Origin: Nostoc sp. T09
GTDB lineage: Bacteria; Cyanobacteriota; Cyanobacteriia; Cyanobacteriales; Nostocaceae
Length of the DNA: 53,494 nt
Assembly (NCBI RefSeq): GCF_002154695.1
Contig: NZ_MTAV01000110.1
Location: 1-53,494 of the forward strand
Direction of reading: 5' to 3'
The notes beneath the pieces were generated by a model that searched no databases, was not told the DNA's origin, and saw only the letters and a program-made list of their open reading frames with translations. Below, piece by piece: positions 15,365 to 23,920 of the stretch. Each line of letters opens with the position of its first letter. The stretch's first letter is position 1. The translations under genes and the position numbers were made by a program.

Positions 15365-16528
15365 ATGGCTTTTTCTCATGAATTTCAACGCTATCGGAGC
15401 GTGCGCCCAGCACAGATGCTTCTTTGTCTAGTTACTTCCATCTTGCTACACTCTACTTTACTGATGGTAAGCAAATATTGGCTCAGAGCTTTTATGCCTG
15501 AGCCTAAACAAGAAATTCCAATTGAGGTAGTTGAAGTTTCTCCCAATGAAACACAGATACCCCAAAAAACTCCATTCCGCGCTACTAAAGATTCAATTGC
15601 GGGTGGTAAAGCTTTACCAAAAAGGCCTGTCTCTGCTGTCAAGCCGCCAATAGATGCACATAAAACCTCTGTTCAGAGTCCAAAGGACTTAACAGCCTTA
15701 TCTCCCCTCAAGGTATTCCAGCCAGAACCAAGGCAGCAGAAAGCGGAATCACCAAATCTATCTCCTCAACAACCCAAACCGCGAAAAACAGAGTTCGCAT
15801 CTGCAACCATACCACCAGCACCCCAGCCAAAAAAAATTGCAGTAACGCCAACCACACCACCAGTGCCCAAAGTTGAGCCAACAGCGCTCAGAAGTGCAAT
15901 TATACCAACAGCACCCAAACCAAAAAAAATTGCAGTAGCGCCAATCACAACACCGCCAGATCTACCGAGAAAAACAGCGCTTTCAAGAGCTATTAGATCA
16001 CCAGTATCCAATCCTAATAACTTAGGACAGGCGGGAACTAGATTAAGTCGGCCAACACCATCTCAAGCTCGGCCTTCTCATTACACAGGTGCAGCAAGCT
16101 TGCTGGGTGGTACTGTAAGTGTATCTAGTCGAAATTTTAGCGGTGATAATCTGGCAGCCTTACCTAATTCCAACCGCAACAACCAAGCTCCTTCTGGTAT
16201 TGATGCCACAAGTCAAGATATAGATATCACCTCTTACTTAAAGCAACTAAAGCAACGCGTGAAGCAGCAGTGGCTACCAGGATTGAGCGATTCTGACCGG
16301 CGAACGGTGCTTAACTTTAGTATTAACCGTTCAGGTCAACTGAGCAATATCCAGCTTGCACAAACTTCTGGATTTAGCGTCACCGATCAAGCCGCACTCA
16401 ACGCTATACAGCGAGCTGCGCCCTTTGCACCTTTGCCTACAGGGTATCCCAACAAATATATCCATATTCAATTTACATTTGATATCAATGTTTATGGGGA
16501 GCTAAATTTATCGGGGGATGGTGGCTAA
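15365..16528 (+). CDS. tonB: TonB family energy transducer
   Basis: A 387-residue TonB-like protein. It has a short cytoplasmic N-terminus, one membrane anchor (about residues 17-38), and a long proline- and lysine-rich periplasmic spacer (about 45-270) with repeated PKKIAV blocks (APQPKKIAVTP, APKPKKIAVAP). The C-terminal TonB domain (about 285-375) contains VLNFSINRSGQL and ALNAIQRAAPFAPLP. Such proteins pass proton-motive energy from ExbBD to outer-membrane receptors for siderophores or other ligands. No exbBD or receptor gene is nearby. The start ATG at 15365 is the first in frame. The PKKIAV duplication is visible at DNA level (near 15828 and 15923). Confidence 0.88.
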   Translation: MAFSHEFQRYRSVRPAQMLLCLVTSILLHSTLLMVSKYWLRAFMPEPKQEIPIEVVEVSPNETQIPQKTPFRATKDSIAGGKALPKRPVSAVKPPIDAHKTSVQSPKDLTALSPLKVFQPEPRQQKAESPNLSPQQPKPRKTEFASATIPPAPQPKKIAVTPTTPPVPKVEPTALRSAIIPTAPKPKKIAVAPITTPPDLPRKTALSRAIRSPVSNPNNLGQAGTRLSRPTPSQARPSHYTGAASLLGGTVSVSSRNFSGDNLAALPNSNRNNQAPSGIDATSQDIDITSYLKQLKQRVKQQWLPGLSDSDRRTVLNFSINRSGQLSNIQLAQTSGFSVTDQAALNAIQRAAPFAPLPTGYPNKYIHIQFTFDINVYGELNLSGDGG

Positions 16529-16668
16529 GGGACTTCCAAATAAATAACCTGAGTTCGGGATAATCTGAAACCCTCATTACTCCGTTGCTTGATTCTAGGA
16601 TCTGTCAACCTGCTTGCGCTGTTTCAGGCATTTAACGTTTAATAAACCTCCTTAACCTGAACTGACGT

Positions 16669-16725
16669 TTTTTAGCCAACTTTACTTTTAGTTACATACT
16701 TCGGTTTTTTGCGTCTCTCTACTTA
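16669..16725 (+). repeat. 58-bp direct repeat, copy 2
   Basis: A nearly identical copy of 13778-13835, one T shorter. Here it is followed by CATTCTCCTTGCATCGC rather than a methyltransferase start. The two copies bracket 2.8 kb with the gene fragment, dus and tonB. The rest of the gap 16529-17023 shows HIP1-like sites and no gene. Confidence 0.85.
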
Positions 16726-17023
16726 CATTCTCCTTGCATCGCATACGAAAATCTGCCAGGTTAATAATTTCTACATACAGTAAAGAATTATACTTGTTAG
16801 TTTGGCTACAAGAGTTTTTATCATAAGTTCACCTATTGATGAACTGGTGTCTCTTCCTGATGAAAGAGAACCTAGCCATCAGCGTTTTCTAAAGTGGGCT
16901 TAAAGAATTAATCTCGATGCGATCGCCATCACTCGATCGCATCCTGTTTGAAGTGCGAAATTTTAGCATTGGTTTTGACAGCACAGGGAAGTCAACGGAG
17001 GTTTGGCGAAAAGGAGATAACTT

Positions 17024-18007
17024 ATGGAATATCGGCAGTTAGGTAAACACGGCATTCGGGTTTCGGAAATTTGTTTAGGGTCATGGCTCACCTATGGTGG
17101 TGCAACGGCAGAAGATACTGCCCGTCAATGTATTGAGCAAGCGTATGATTTGGGAATTAATTTCTTTGACACAGCAAATGTTTATGCTGGGGGAGAAGCC
17201 GAAAAAATTGTGGGTAAGGTGCTAAGGCAGTACCCGCGTGAATCATATGTTCTGGCAACCAAAGTTTATTTCCCAATGGGCAATGGGCCAAACGATCGCG
17301 GGCTATCACGCAAACATATTTTAGAGCAATGTGATGCCAGCTTGAAGCGATTGGGGCTGGATTACATTGACCTCTACCAGGCACATCGTTATGACCCAAC
17401 CGTACCGCTGGCTGAAACCCTGACGGCATTTGATCATCTGGTGAAACAGGGAAAAATCCTTTATTACGGGGTTTCTGCATGGAGTGCCGGACAACTCGCT
17501 CATGCAACTGACTTGACCCGGTTGGCAAATTTCGCACCGATCGCATCCGATCAGCCTCGTTACAACATGTTCGATCGCTCGATTGAAGAAGAAATATTAC
17601 CTTTGTGCCGTCGAGAAGGAATTGGCATAATCAACTACTCTCCCTTAGCGCAAGGCTTGCTGACTGGTAAATACAAACCCAATCAAGCATTACCGGAGGG
17701 GTCACGGGCAAGTGACCCCAAACAAAATATGTTTTTGAACAATGGGGAACTGGATCAGCAAAAGTTGCTCAAGGTGCAGCGACTGTTGCCCATTGCCGAG
17801 CAGGAAGGGTTGAGCCTGAGCCAACTGGCGCTTGCCTGGTGCTTACGCAATCCCGAAATTAGCAGCGTGATCATCGGCGCAAGCAAACCAACACAGGTAC
17901 AAGAAAACGTTAGTGCATCGGGTAAGCAACTATCTCCGGTAAGCATTCAACGCATTGAAGAAGTTCTGGAAATGGAAATCAGCGATCGCGTCACCGTTGG
18001 TGCCTGA
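17024..18007 (+). CDS. aldo/keto reductase
   Basis: A 327-residue NADPH-dependent oxidoreductase of the aldo/keto reductase superfamily, closest in look to the potassium-channel beta-subunit/YghZ-like group. The catalytic tetrad is present: D49 and Y54 (FFDTANVYAGG), K80 (LATKVYF) and H121 (LYQAHRYDP). The cofactor end shows SVIIGASKPTQVQEN. The ATG is preceded by AAGGAG at good spacing. The SDR gene follows 35 bp later on the same strand, so the two are likely co-transcribed and may act on related carbonyl substrates. Substrate unknown. Confidence 0.93.
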   Translation: MEYRQLGKHGIRVSEICLGSWLTYGGATAEDTARQCIEQAYDLGINFFDTANVYAGGEAEKIVGKVLRQYPRESYVLATKVYFPMGNGPNDRGLSRKHILEQCDASLKRLGLDYIDLYQAHRYDPTVPLAETLTAFDHLVKQGKILYYGVSAWSAGQLAHATDLTRLANFAPIASDQPRYNMFDRSIEEEILPLCRREGIGIINYSPLAQGLLTGKYKPNQALPEGSRASDPKQNMFLNNGELDQQKLLKVQRLLPIAEQEGLSLSQLALAWCLRNPEISSVIIGASKPTQVQENVSASGKQLSPVSIQRIEEVLEMEISDRVTVGA

Positions 18008-18042
18008 GTTGTTCACAAATCTATCGCAGGAATTTTTGATTA

Positions 18043-19161
18043 ATGCATATCAACTATGACAGCCTTTTTAGGCTCATCGCCTTTGCGATCGCATCACTAC
18101 CCATTTTCATATTGCTCGATCGCTGGTGGCGCGAACGGATTTACCAACTGCAAGGTAAAACCATTCTGATTACAGGTGGCTCACGTGGATTGGGACTGGT
18201 GATGGCGCGCCAGTTGATTGATGCAGGTGCACGTATAGCAATCTGTGCGCGGGATGAAGCAGAACTGGAACGGGCACGAACTGAACTGGATCAACGAGGC
18301 AAAGAAGTTTTCGCGTTAACCTGTGACGTGACAGATCAAGCTCAGGTTGAGCAAATGGTACAACAGGTAAAAGACCGCTATGGGGCGATCGACATTCTCA
18401 TCAACAATGCAGGAACAGACATTGTCGGCCCAGTAGAAACCCTAACTATGCAGGACTACGACGATATGATGAAACTGCATTTCTGGGCACCACTCTACAC
18501 AATGTATGCCGTTTTGCCAGAGATGCGGCAGCAAAAGAGTGGACGAATTGTAAATATCTCCTCGATTGGGGGAAAACTAGCATCGCCGCACATGGTCGGG
18601 TATTGCGCCAGCAAATTCGCCCTGGTTGGGTTATCGGAAGGAATGCGAACCGAGTTAGCAAAAGATGGAATTCCTGTTACAACCGTATGCCCTGGTTTCA
18701 TTCGTACTGGCGTTGTGGATCATGCCGTAATGAAAGGTCAGCACCGCAAGGAGTATGCCTGGTTTAGCATTGGTGATTCACTACCGTTGATTTCTGCCAG
18801 CGCCGAAAAGGTTGCCCGTGCTACGATCGCCGGATTACGTCGAGGTGCTACGGAAGTCATTGTGCCGTTGCCAACCTGGTTCTCGGTCAAATTCTATGCC
18901 CTGTTCCCCGGACTGAGTACCAATTTATTCAGTTTGGTAAATCGCCTGTTACCAGAACCGGGTGGAATTGGCAAACAGCGGGCATTTGGCAAGGACAGCC
19001 ACTCAGCTTGGTCGCCCTCCTGGTTAACTTATTTGAGCAATCGCGCCGCACGACGGAATAACGAACGTCCGGTAAATGAACCAAAAGGTACGACTGAGGT
19101 TAAACAGGTGGGAAGCGATGACAAACTATCGCCCAAAGCGACTCTTGCAGAAGATAATTAA
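18043..19161 (+). CDS. membrane-anchored short-chain dehydrogenase/reductase
   Basis: A 372-residue SDR. An N-terminal hydrophobic segment (about residues 8-26) precedes the Rossmann motif TGGSRGLG (44-51). NNAG (121-124), the serine of NISSIGG (about 173) and the catalytic YCASK (Y187, K191) are all present. The C-terminal region beyond about 270 is longer than in classical SDRs, with another hydrophobic stretch (TWFSVKFYALFPGLSTNLF) and a charged tail. It probably sits on the membrane and reduces or oxidises a lipid-like carbonyl; this is inference from the anchors. It shares an apparent operon with the aldo/keto reductase. Confidence 0.9.
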   Translation: MHINYDSLFRLIAFAIASLPIFILLDRWWRERIYQLQGKTILITGGSRGLGLVMARQLIDAGARIAICARDEAELERARTELDQRGKEVFALTCDVTDQAQVEQMVQQVKDRYGAIDILINNAGTDIVGPVETLTMQDYDDMMKLHFWAPLYTMYAVLPEMRQQKSGRIVNISSIGGKLASPHMVGYCASKFALVGLSEGMRTELAKDGIPVTTVCPGFIRTGVVDHAVMKGQHRKEYAWFSIGDSLPLISASAEKVARATIAGLRRGATEVIVPLPTWFSVKFYALFPGLSTNLFSLVNRLLPEPGGIGKQRAFGKDSHSAWSPSWLTYLSNRAARRNNERPVNEPKGTTEVKQVGSDDKLSPKATLAEDN

Positions 19162-19319
19162 TCTACCTTTCCGTAATGCATAGCCCAAAATTAGGGGGAA
19201 CCGGATTTCAAAGTCCGCCAGAATTCGGGGATTTAGGGGGATCTGAATATGTAGAATCTGAGAAATAAGAGTTCTTTAAATTTTTATTCTTAAGCTGTAA
19301 CTATTTGAGGACTAGCCTA

Positions 19320-20762
19320 ATGCTGCTTGGCATAGATTTAGGAACAGGCTCTGCTAAGGCATTGCTGCTAGCTACAGACGGAACAGCAATAGGTGAAGCG
19401 TCAAGCTCATATCCTGTTCATGCACCCCACCCTGGATGGGCTGAGTCGGAGCCAGGGGATTGGTGGTTAGCTGTTGGCGCCGCTGTTAGAAAGGCAGTGG
19501 GAAATCACGCCGATCGGGTAAAGGCGATCGCACTTTCAGGACAGATGCATGGTGTTGTCCTAGCTTCGGAGTCTGGTCAGCCCTTGCGTCCTGCTATCCT
19601 CTGGGCAGATACTCGCTCTAGTGCCACGCAAAACACTTATCATTCGCTTGATGCCACGATTCTAGAGCGATTGGGCAACCCGATTACGGCTGGGATGGCG
19701 GGTCCAACCTTGCTGTGGCTACGAGAACACGAGGCTACTGTCTATACCCAAGCGCGTTGGGCGCTTCAGCCAAAAGATTGGCTACGGTTACAGATGACTG
19801 GAGAAGTTGCAACCGAACCATCTGATGCTAGTGGTACTTTGCTTTACGATATTGTGTCGGACAACTGGGCAATGGATGCAATAAGAGCGCTGAATCTACG
19901 TTGTGATTGGTTACCAAAAATTATCCCCTCTAGTGCGATCGCAGGTTACTTGACAGCTATTGCTTCAGAGCATCTTGGCTTAAGAGTTGGCTTACCCGTT
20001 ATCGCTGGTGCTGCGGATACAGCCGCAGCCGCACTGGGTAACGGTCTACTAGAGCCTGGTTTGGTTCAACTAACCATTGGCACAGGCGCTCAAATCATTA
20101 CACCTCGCTCCCAACCAATTCTCGATCCTCATGGTCGTACACACCTATATCGAGCCGCCGTACCTAACCAATGGTACACTCTGGCAGCAATGCAAAATGC
20201 CGGGTTAGCGCTGGAGTGGGTGCGAGGTATCCTCGGCTTGAGCTGGGAGCAAGTCTATACTAAAGCGTTTTCTGTTCCCCCAGGATGTGAAGGGTTAACA
20301 TTTTTGCCATACCTTACGGGTGAACGGACTCCACACCTTGACCCTTATGTTCGTGGGGCATGGGTAGGGCTTGGACTTCATCACACACAGGCGCACCTGA
20401 TGCGGGCGGCTTTAGAAGGAGTTGCTTTTGCTTTGCGACAAGGTTTTGAAGCGCTTGAGGCAACAGGTTTTACAGCCACAGAACTGCGTTTAGCCGGTGG
20501 TGGAACCGTAGAAATGCCTTGGAAACAATTACTAACTGATGTATTGAGAATACCCCTGTATGCAACTAACATTACTGCTGCTTCCGCGCGTGGTGCTGCT
20601 CTACTGGCGGGTATCGGAATTGGCGTATACGCAGATGCTAATGACACGCTCAAACTGGCAGCCACCCCAACCCTTGCTGCAACTCCCCAATCAGTTGATC
20701 GGTCCCTAGAAGAGGCTTGGATGCGATATCAATCCCTTTATCCACGACTTAAAAAAATCTGA
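19320..20762 (+). CDS. xylB: xylulokinase (FGGY carbohydrate kinase)
   Basis: A kinase of 480 residues that phosphorylates D-xylulose to xylulose 5-phosphate, feeding the pentose phosphate pathway. It has the N-terminal phosphate-binding start LLGIDLGTGSAKALLL, the SGQMHGVVL motif of xylulokinases, the catalytic-aspartate region VIAGAADTAAAALG, LTIGTGAQI, and the FGGY C-terminal signature region LRLAGGGTVEMPWKQLL. The start is the ATG at 19320; an upstream TTG at 19305 would add only five residues. No xylose isomerase or transporter is next to it. The upstream 158 bp holds a GGGGATTTAGGGGGAT-type motif. Confidence 0.9.
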   Translation: MLLGIDLGTGSAKALLLATDGTAIGEASSSYPVHAPHPGWAESEPGDWWLAVGAAVRKAVGNHADRVKAIALSGQMHGVVLASESGQPLRPAILWADTRSSATQNTYHSLDATILERLGNPITAGMAGPTLLWLREHEATVYTQARWALQPKDWLRLQMTGEVATEPSDASGTLLYDIVSDNWAMDAIRALNLRCDWLPKIIPSSAIAGYLTAIASEHLGLRVGLPVIAGAADTAAAALGNGLLEPGLVQLTIGTGAQIITPRSQPILDPHGRTHLYRAAVPNQWYTLAAMQNAGLALEWVRGILGLSWEQVYTKAFSVPPGCEGLTFLPYLTGERTPHLDPYVRGAWVGLGLHHTQAHLMRAALEGVAFALRQGFEALEATGFTATELRLAGGGTVEMPWKQLLTDVLRIPLYATNITAASARGAALLAGIGIGVYADANDTLKLAATPTLAATPQSVDRSLEEAWMRYQSLYPRLKKI

Positions 20763-20907
20763 TATAAGTTATGCCTCAAGGAGGAATCACTAAAAACCGG
20801 ATTTCTTACTTGTAAAAAAAATTATTGAGGTAAGCAAACGTTAATATACCTGCAAGCGTTCCGTAAGGTTGCCGCAGGCATCGCCAATGGGTTCTTATAT
20901 TGGGGGA

Positions 20908-22065
20908 TTAAATTTTGAAATACCAACTACGGCGATACATAAAATAAAGAATCAACCACCAAAAACCTACGGTTGTGATAGCAAATAACAGAGAACCATT
21001 CAGTGAACCTGCCCAAGGTTTAAATAAATGCTCATAAATCCAAGTGTATGTAGTTGGGGCATCACTACCATTACCAATGTGAGTTTTAATTAATATTCTG
21101 GCGACAAAACCAGATGCTACAAAAGCGAAGATAGCATTTAATCCCATTACTTCAAAAGGAAAGCCTAACAACTTTAAACCACGTACTTCTATTAATTCAT
21201 AACAAGCAGCCAGAAATAACAGCGCAAAACCAGCGGTGAAAATTACATAAGAACTTGTCCACAATTGTTTATTGATAGGAAATAAAAAGCCCCACAAATG
21301 CCCGACTAAAATACAACTAATACCAAAAATAGCTAAATTAATACTGGTGCGACTTTGGTGAGGTTGCCGCCGCAGCCATTCCCCAGTAAAGTAACCAGCG
21401 AGAACGCTAACCACAGCAGGTAAGGTACTCAGTAAACCCTCTGGATCGAAGGGTTTTCCTGCTAACAAGTGTTGCTGTCTTAAAATTAAGCGATCGATGT
21501 ACCCTACCAAATTGCCTTCTGGTGTCAAATTACCAGCACCATAACCCGGAACGGGAATCAGTTGCATTGCGGCCCAGTACCCAATCAGCAAGATTGCCGC
21601 TAGTATCCATAAAGAACGGCGCTCCAGGTTGAGTATAGCGATCGCACTTATTAGATAAGCTAGACTGATCCGTTGCAATACACCCATAATCCGAATCTTG
21701 GCGAACGAGTCAGCAGGGGCACCATTTAGCCAGAAATCCAGAGTTAAGGAAAATAACGCTAAAAATAACCCTAGTCCAAATAAAATTAAAGCTCTACGTA
21801 CAATTCGCCAATAAACAGCCTGAGTAGGACGGTTTTCTTTTGTATATTTGGACAGGGAAAAAGGCATCGCCACGCCGACAATGAACAGAAAGCAAGGAAA
21901 TATTAAATCTGTGGGTGTGCAACCGTTCCACTCGGCATGATCTAGCGGCGGATAAATCTCATCCCAACTGCCGGGATTATTGACTAGAATCATTGAGGCG
22001 ATCGCAAAACCACGAAACACATCCAGAGATCTAAGACGTTGAGGTAGGGTCAATTGCTTCTCCAA
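20908..22065 (-). CDS. heparan-alpha-glucosaminide N-acetyltransferase-like membrane acyltransferase
   Basis: A 385-residue integral membrane protein with about ten helices. The N-terminal signature LRSLDVFRGFAIASMILVNN, the PPLDHAEWNGCTPTDLIFP loop and the FLFIVGVAMPFS helix are typical of the DUF5009/HGSNAT group, which moves acyl groups across membranes to amino sugars or glycan. In bacteria this group is often linked to cell-wall or N-acetylglucosamine metabolism. The gene is divergent from the secreted GH10-like hydrolase that follows, which fits an envelope glycan theme, but this is inference. Complete. Confidence 0.85.
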   Translation of the reverse strand: MEKQLTLPQRLRSLDVFRGFAIASMILVNNPGSWDEIYPPLDHAEWNGCTPTDLIFPCFLFIVGVAMPFSLSKYTKENRPTQAVYWRIVRRALILFGLGLFLALFSLTLDFWLNGAPADSFAKIRIMGVLQRISLAYLISAIAILNLERRSLWILAAILLIGYWAAMQLIPVPGYGAGNLTPEGNLVGYIDRLILRQQHLLAGKPFDPEGLLSTLPAVVSVLAGYFTGEWLRRQPHQSRTSINLAIFGISCILVGHLWGFLFPINKQLWTSSYVIFTAGFALLFLAACYELIEVRGLKLLGFPFEVMGLNAIFAFVASGFVARILIKTHIGNGSDAPTTYTWIYEHLFKPWAGSLNGSLLFAITTVGFWWLILYFMYRRSWYFKI

Positions 22066-22147
22066 TGGTTTATATGCCTAGTACTGCTACGCGCAAGTCC
22101 GAAATCAAAAGTCAAAAAACTGATAACCTATGCTTTTTGTGTATCTT

Positions 22148-22184
22148 GTAGACGCAAAGCGGCTTCCCGTTCGCGTTAGCGTCT
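22148..22184. repeat. GTAGACGCAAAGCGG repeat, copy 1
   Basis: The 18-bp GTAGACGCAAAGCGGCTT (22148-22165) is present in the opposite orientation at 43096-43113. Here AGACGC and GCGTCT (22150-22155/22179-22184) can pair. It sits in the short divergent gap before the GH10-like gene. Confidence 0.6.
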
Positions 22185-22273
22185 CCAAAGGAGAAGGGTA
22201 TGGTAGCTTTATTTCCGCCTTGCTGTACTAGTTCGGACTGCTATTGATTTTTCTTAAAACTTTACTTTATCTG

Positions 22274-23842
22274 ATGTCTAGCTACTTAAAAGCAATTTGC
22301 CTTAGTGGATTATTACTTCTAGTTAGCCCCTCTGTTAAGTCTACAGAAGTTCCGCAGCCGCGATCTCAGTCTCTCCCTCCTTCGCCAACACGCGAGTTCC
22401 GTGGTGTATGGATTGCTTCTGTAGCCAATATTGATTGGCCTTCCCGTCCGGGATTAACAACATCACAGCAGCAAGCAGAACTGATTGCAATGCTCGATCG
22501 CGCTGTTGCTTTAAAGCTGAATGCAGTCATCTTACAGGTACGCCCTGCTGCTGACGCACTGTACGCTTCTCCCTATGAACCTTGGTCGGATTTTTTGACG
22601 GGAGAGATGGGGAAAGCACCCTTACCTGATTATGACCCCTTAGCTTTTGCAGTTGAAGAAGCGCACAAGCGCGGCATAGAATTGCACGCTTGGTTCAACC
22701 CCTACCGCGCCCATCATCCCCAATCCAAATCGCCTATTTCTGCGAACCACGTCAGCAAGCTTCATCCTCAATGGGTGAAGCAATATGGCAAATATCTCTG
22801 GCTAGATCCTGGTGAACCGGAAGTTCAGGATTACACCCTCACAGTCATTATGGATGTCGTCAAGCGCTACGACATAGATGCAGTTCATCTTGACGATTAT
22901 TTTTATCCATATCCAGAACGAGATGCTAACAGGCGTGTTATGGATTTTCCCGACACACCAAGTTGGCAGAGATACCTCAAATCTGGCGGGACACTCAACC
23001 GCGATGATTGGAGGCGGGAAAACATTAATACATTAGTACAGCGTCTCTATCAAGCGATAAAAAAGGATAAACCTTGGGTCAAGTTAGGTATTAGTCCCTT
23101 CGGTATCTGGCGACCAGGCTATCCTGCTCAGACAAAAAGTGTTGATGGTGGTGGGACTTTCGATGCGTACAAGCAGATATATGCTGATTCCCGCCAATGG
23201 TTAGTTAACGGGTGGTTAGACTACTTTGCACCCCAGTTGTATTGGAAAATTGAGAAAACTCAACAAAGTTATCCTGTTTTGCTGAATTGGTGGCTCAAAC
23301 AAAACCAACTAGGAAGACATATCTGGCCGGGTAATTTTACGAGTCGTATAGGTGACCGTAGTTCAGCTGCTTGGCCCGCAAATGAAATTCTCTATCAGAT
23401 TAAGACAACGCGAGGTTTTGCAGGAGCAACGGGTAACATTCACTACAGTATGAAGCCTTTAATGCAAAATCGCGATCGCATTTCCGATTTGCTAGAAAAG
23501 CAAGCTTACTCTACTCCTGCACTGGTTCCCGCTTCTCCCTGGTTAAATAAGTCAGTACCTACTCAACCTGCCCTGAAAATTGATCGAGATGCAACTACAG
23601 GTAAAATCAGCAAACTTACTTGGCAATCTACAGGACAAAAGAATGTCTGGTTGTGGGTAATGCAGACTAGAACTGGCAATCAATGGAGTACAAAAATCCT
23701 CCCTGGCTGGCAAACTTCCTACTTATTTGATAGCCATGATTCTCAATCACAAATTGATAGTATAGCTATTTCCGCAGTCAATCGCTACGGTACTCAGGGA
23801 CAACCTGCTATTGGCAATGGACTGATTGCAAAATCTCAATAA
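22274..23842 (+). CDS. secreted glycoside hydrolase family 10-like protein (GHL10/DUF187)
   Basis: A protein of 522 residues with an N-terminal signal (YLKAICLSGLLLLVSPS) followed by a TIM-barrel glycosylhydrolase-like domain. Markers include REFRGVWIASVANIDWPS, AVILQVRPAADALY, LHAWFNPYRAHHP, VHLDDYFYPYP and LGISPFGIWRPG. The C-terminal part from about residue 420 looks like a fibronectin-type or similar beta domain. Relatives are abundant in cyanobacteria, and related domains have been linked to denuded or wall glycans; the substrate here is unknown. I chose the ATG at 22274; a TTG at 22244 is in frame. Confidence 0.88.
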   Translation: MSSYLKAICLSGLLLLVSPSVKSTEVPQPRSQSLPPSPTREFRGVWIASVANIDWPSRPGLTTSQQQAELIAMLDRAVALKLNAVILQVRPAADALYASPYEPWSDFLTGEMGKAPLPDYDPLAFAVEEAHKRGIELHAWFNPYRAHHPQSKSPISANHVSKLHPQWVKQYGKYLWLDPGEPEVQDYTLTVIMDVVKRYDIDAVHLDDYFYPYPERDANRRVMDFPDTPSWQRYLKSGGTLNRDDWRRENINTLVQRLYQAIKKDKPWVKLGISPFGIWRPGYPAQTKSVDGGGTFDAYKQIYADSRQWLVNGWLDYFAPQLYWKIEKTQQSYPVLLNWWLKQNQLGRHIWPGNFTSRIGDRSSAAWPANEILYQIKTTRGFAGATGNIHYSMKPLMQNRDRISDLLEKQAYSTPALVPASPWLNKSVPTQPALKIDRDATTGKISKLTWQSTGQKNVWLWVMQTRTGNQWSTKILPGWQTSYLFDSHDSQSQIDSIAISAVNRYGTQGQPAIGNGLIAKSQ

Positions 23843-23920
23843 AAGAGGCAATCGCTTTTTCCAGAACGATAAAAACCCTTAAAATCAATTCCGTAGAGTG
23901 TAAGGGTTTGCAAGCTAAAA

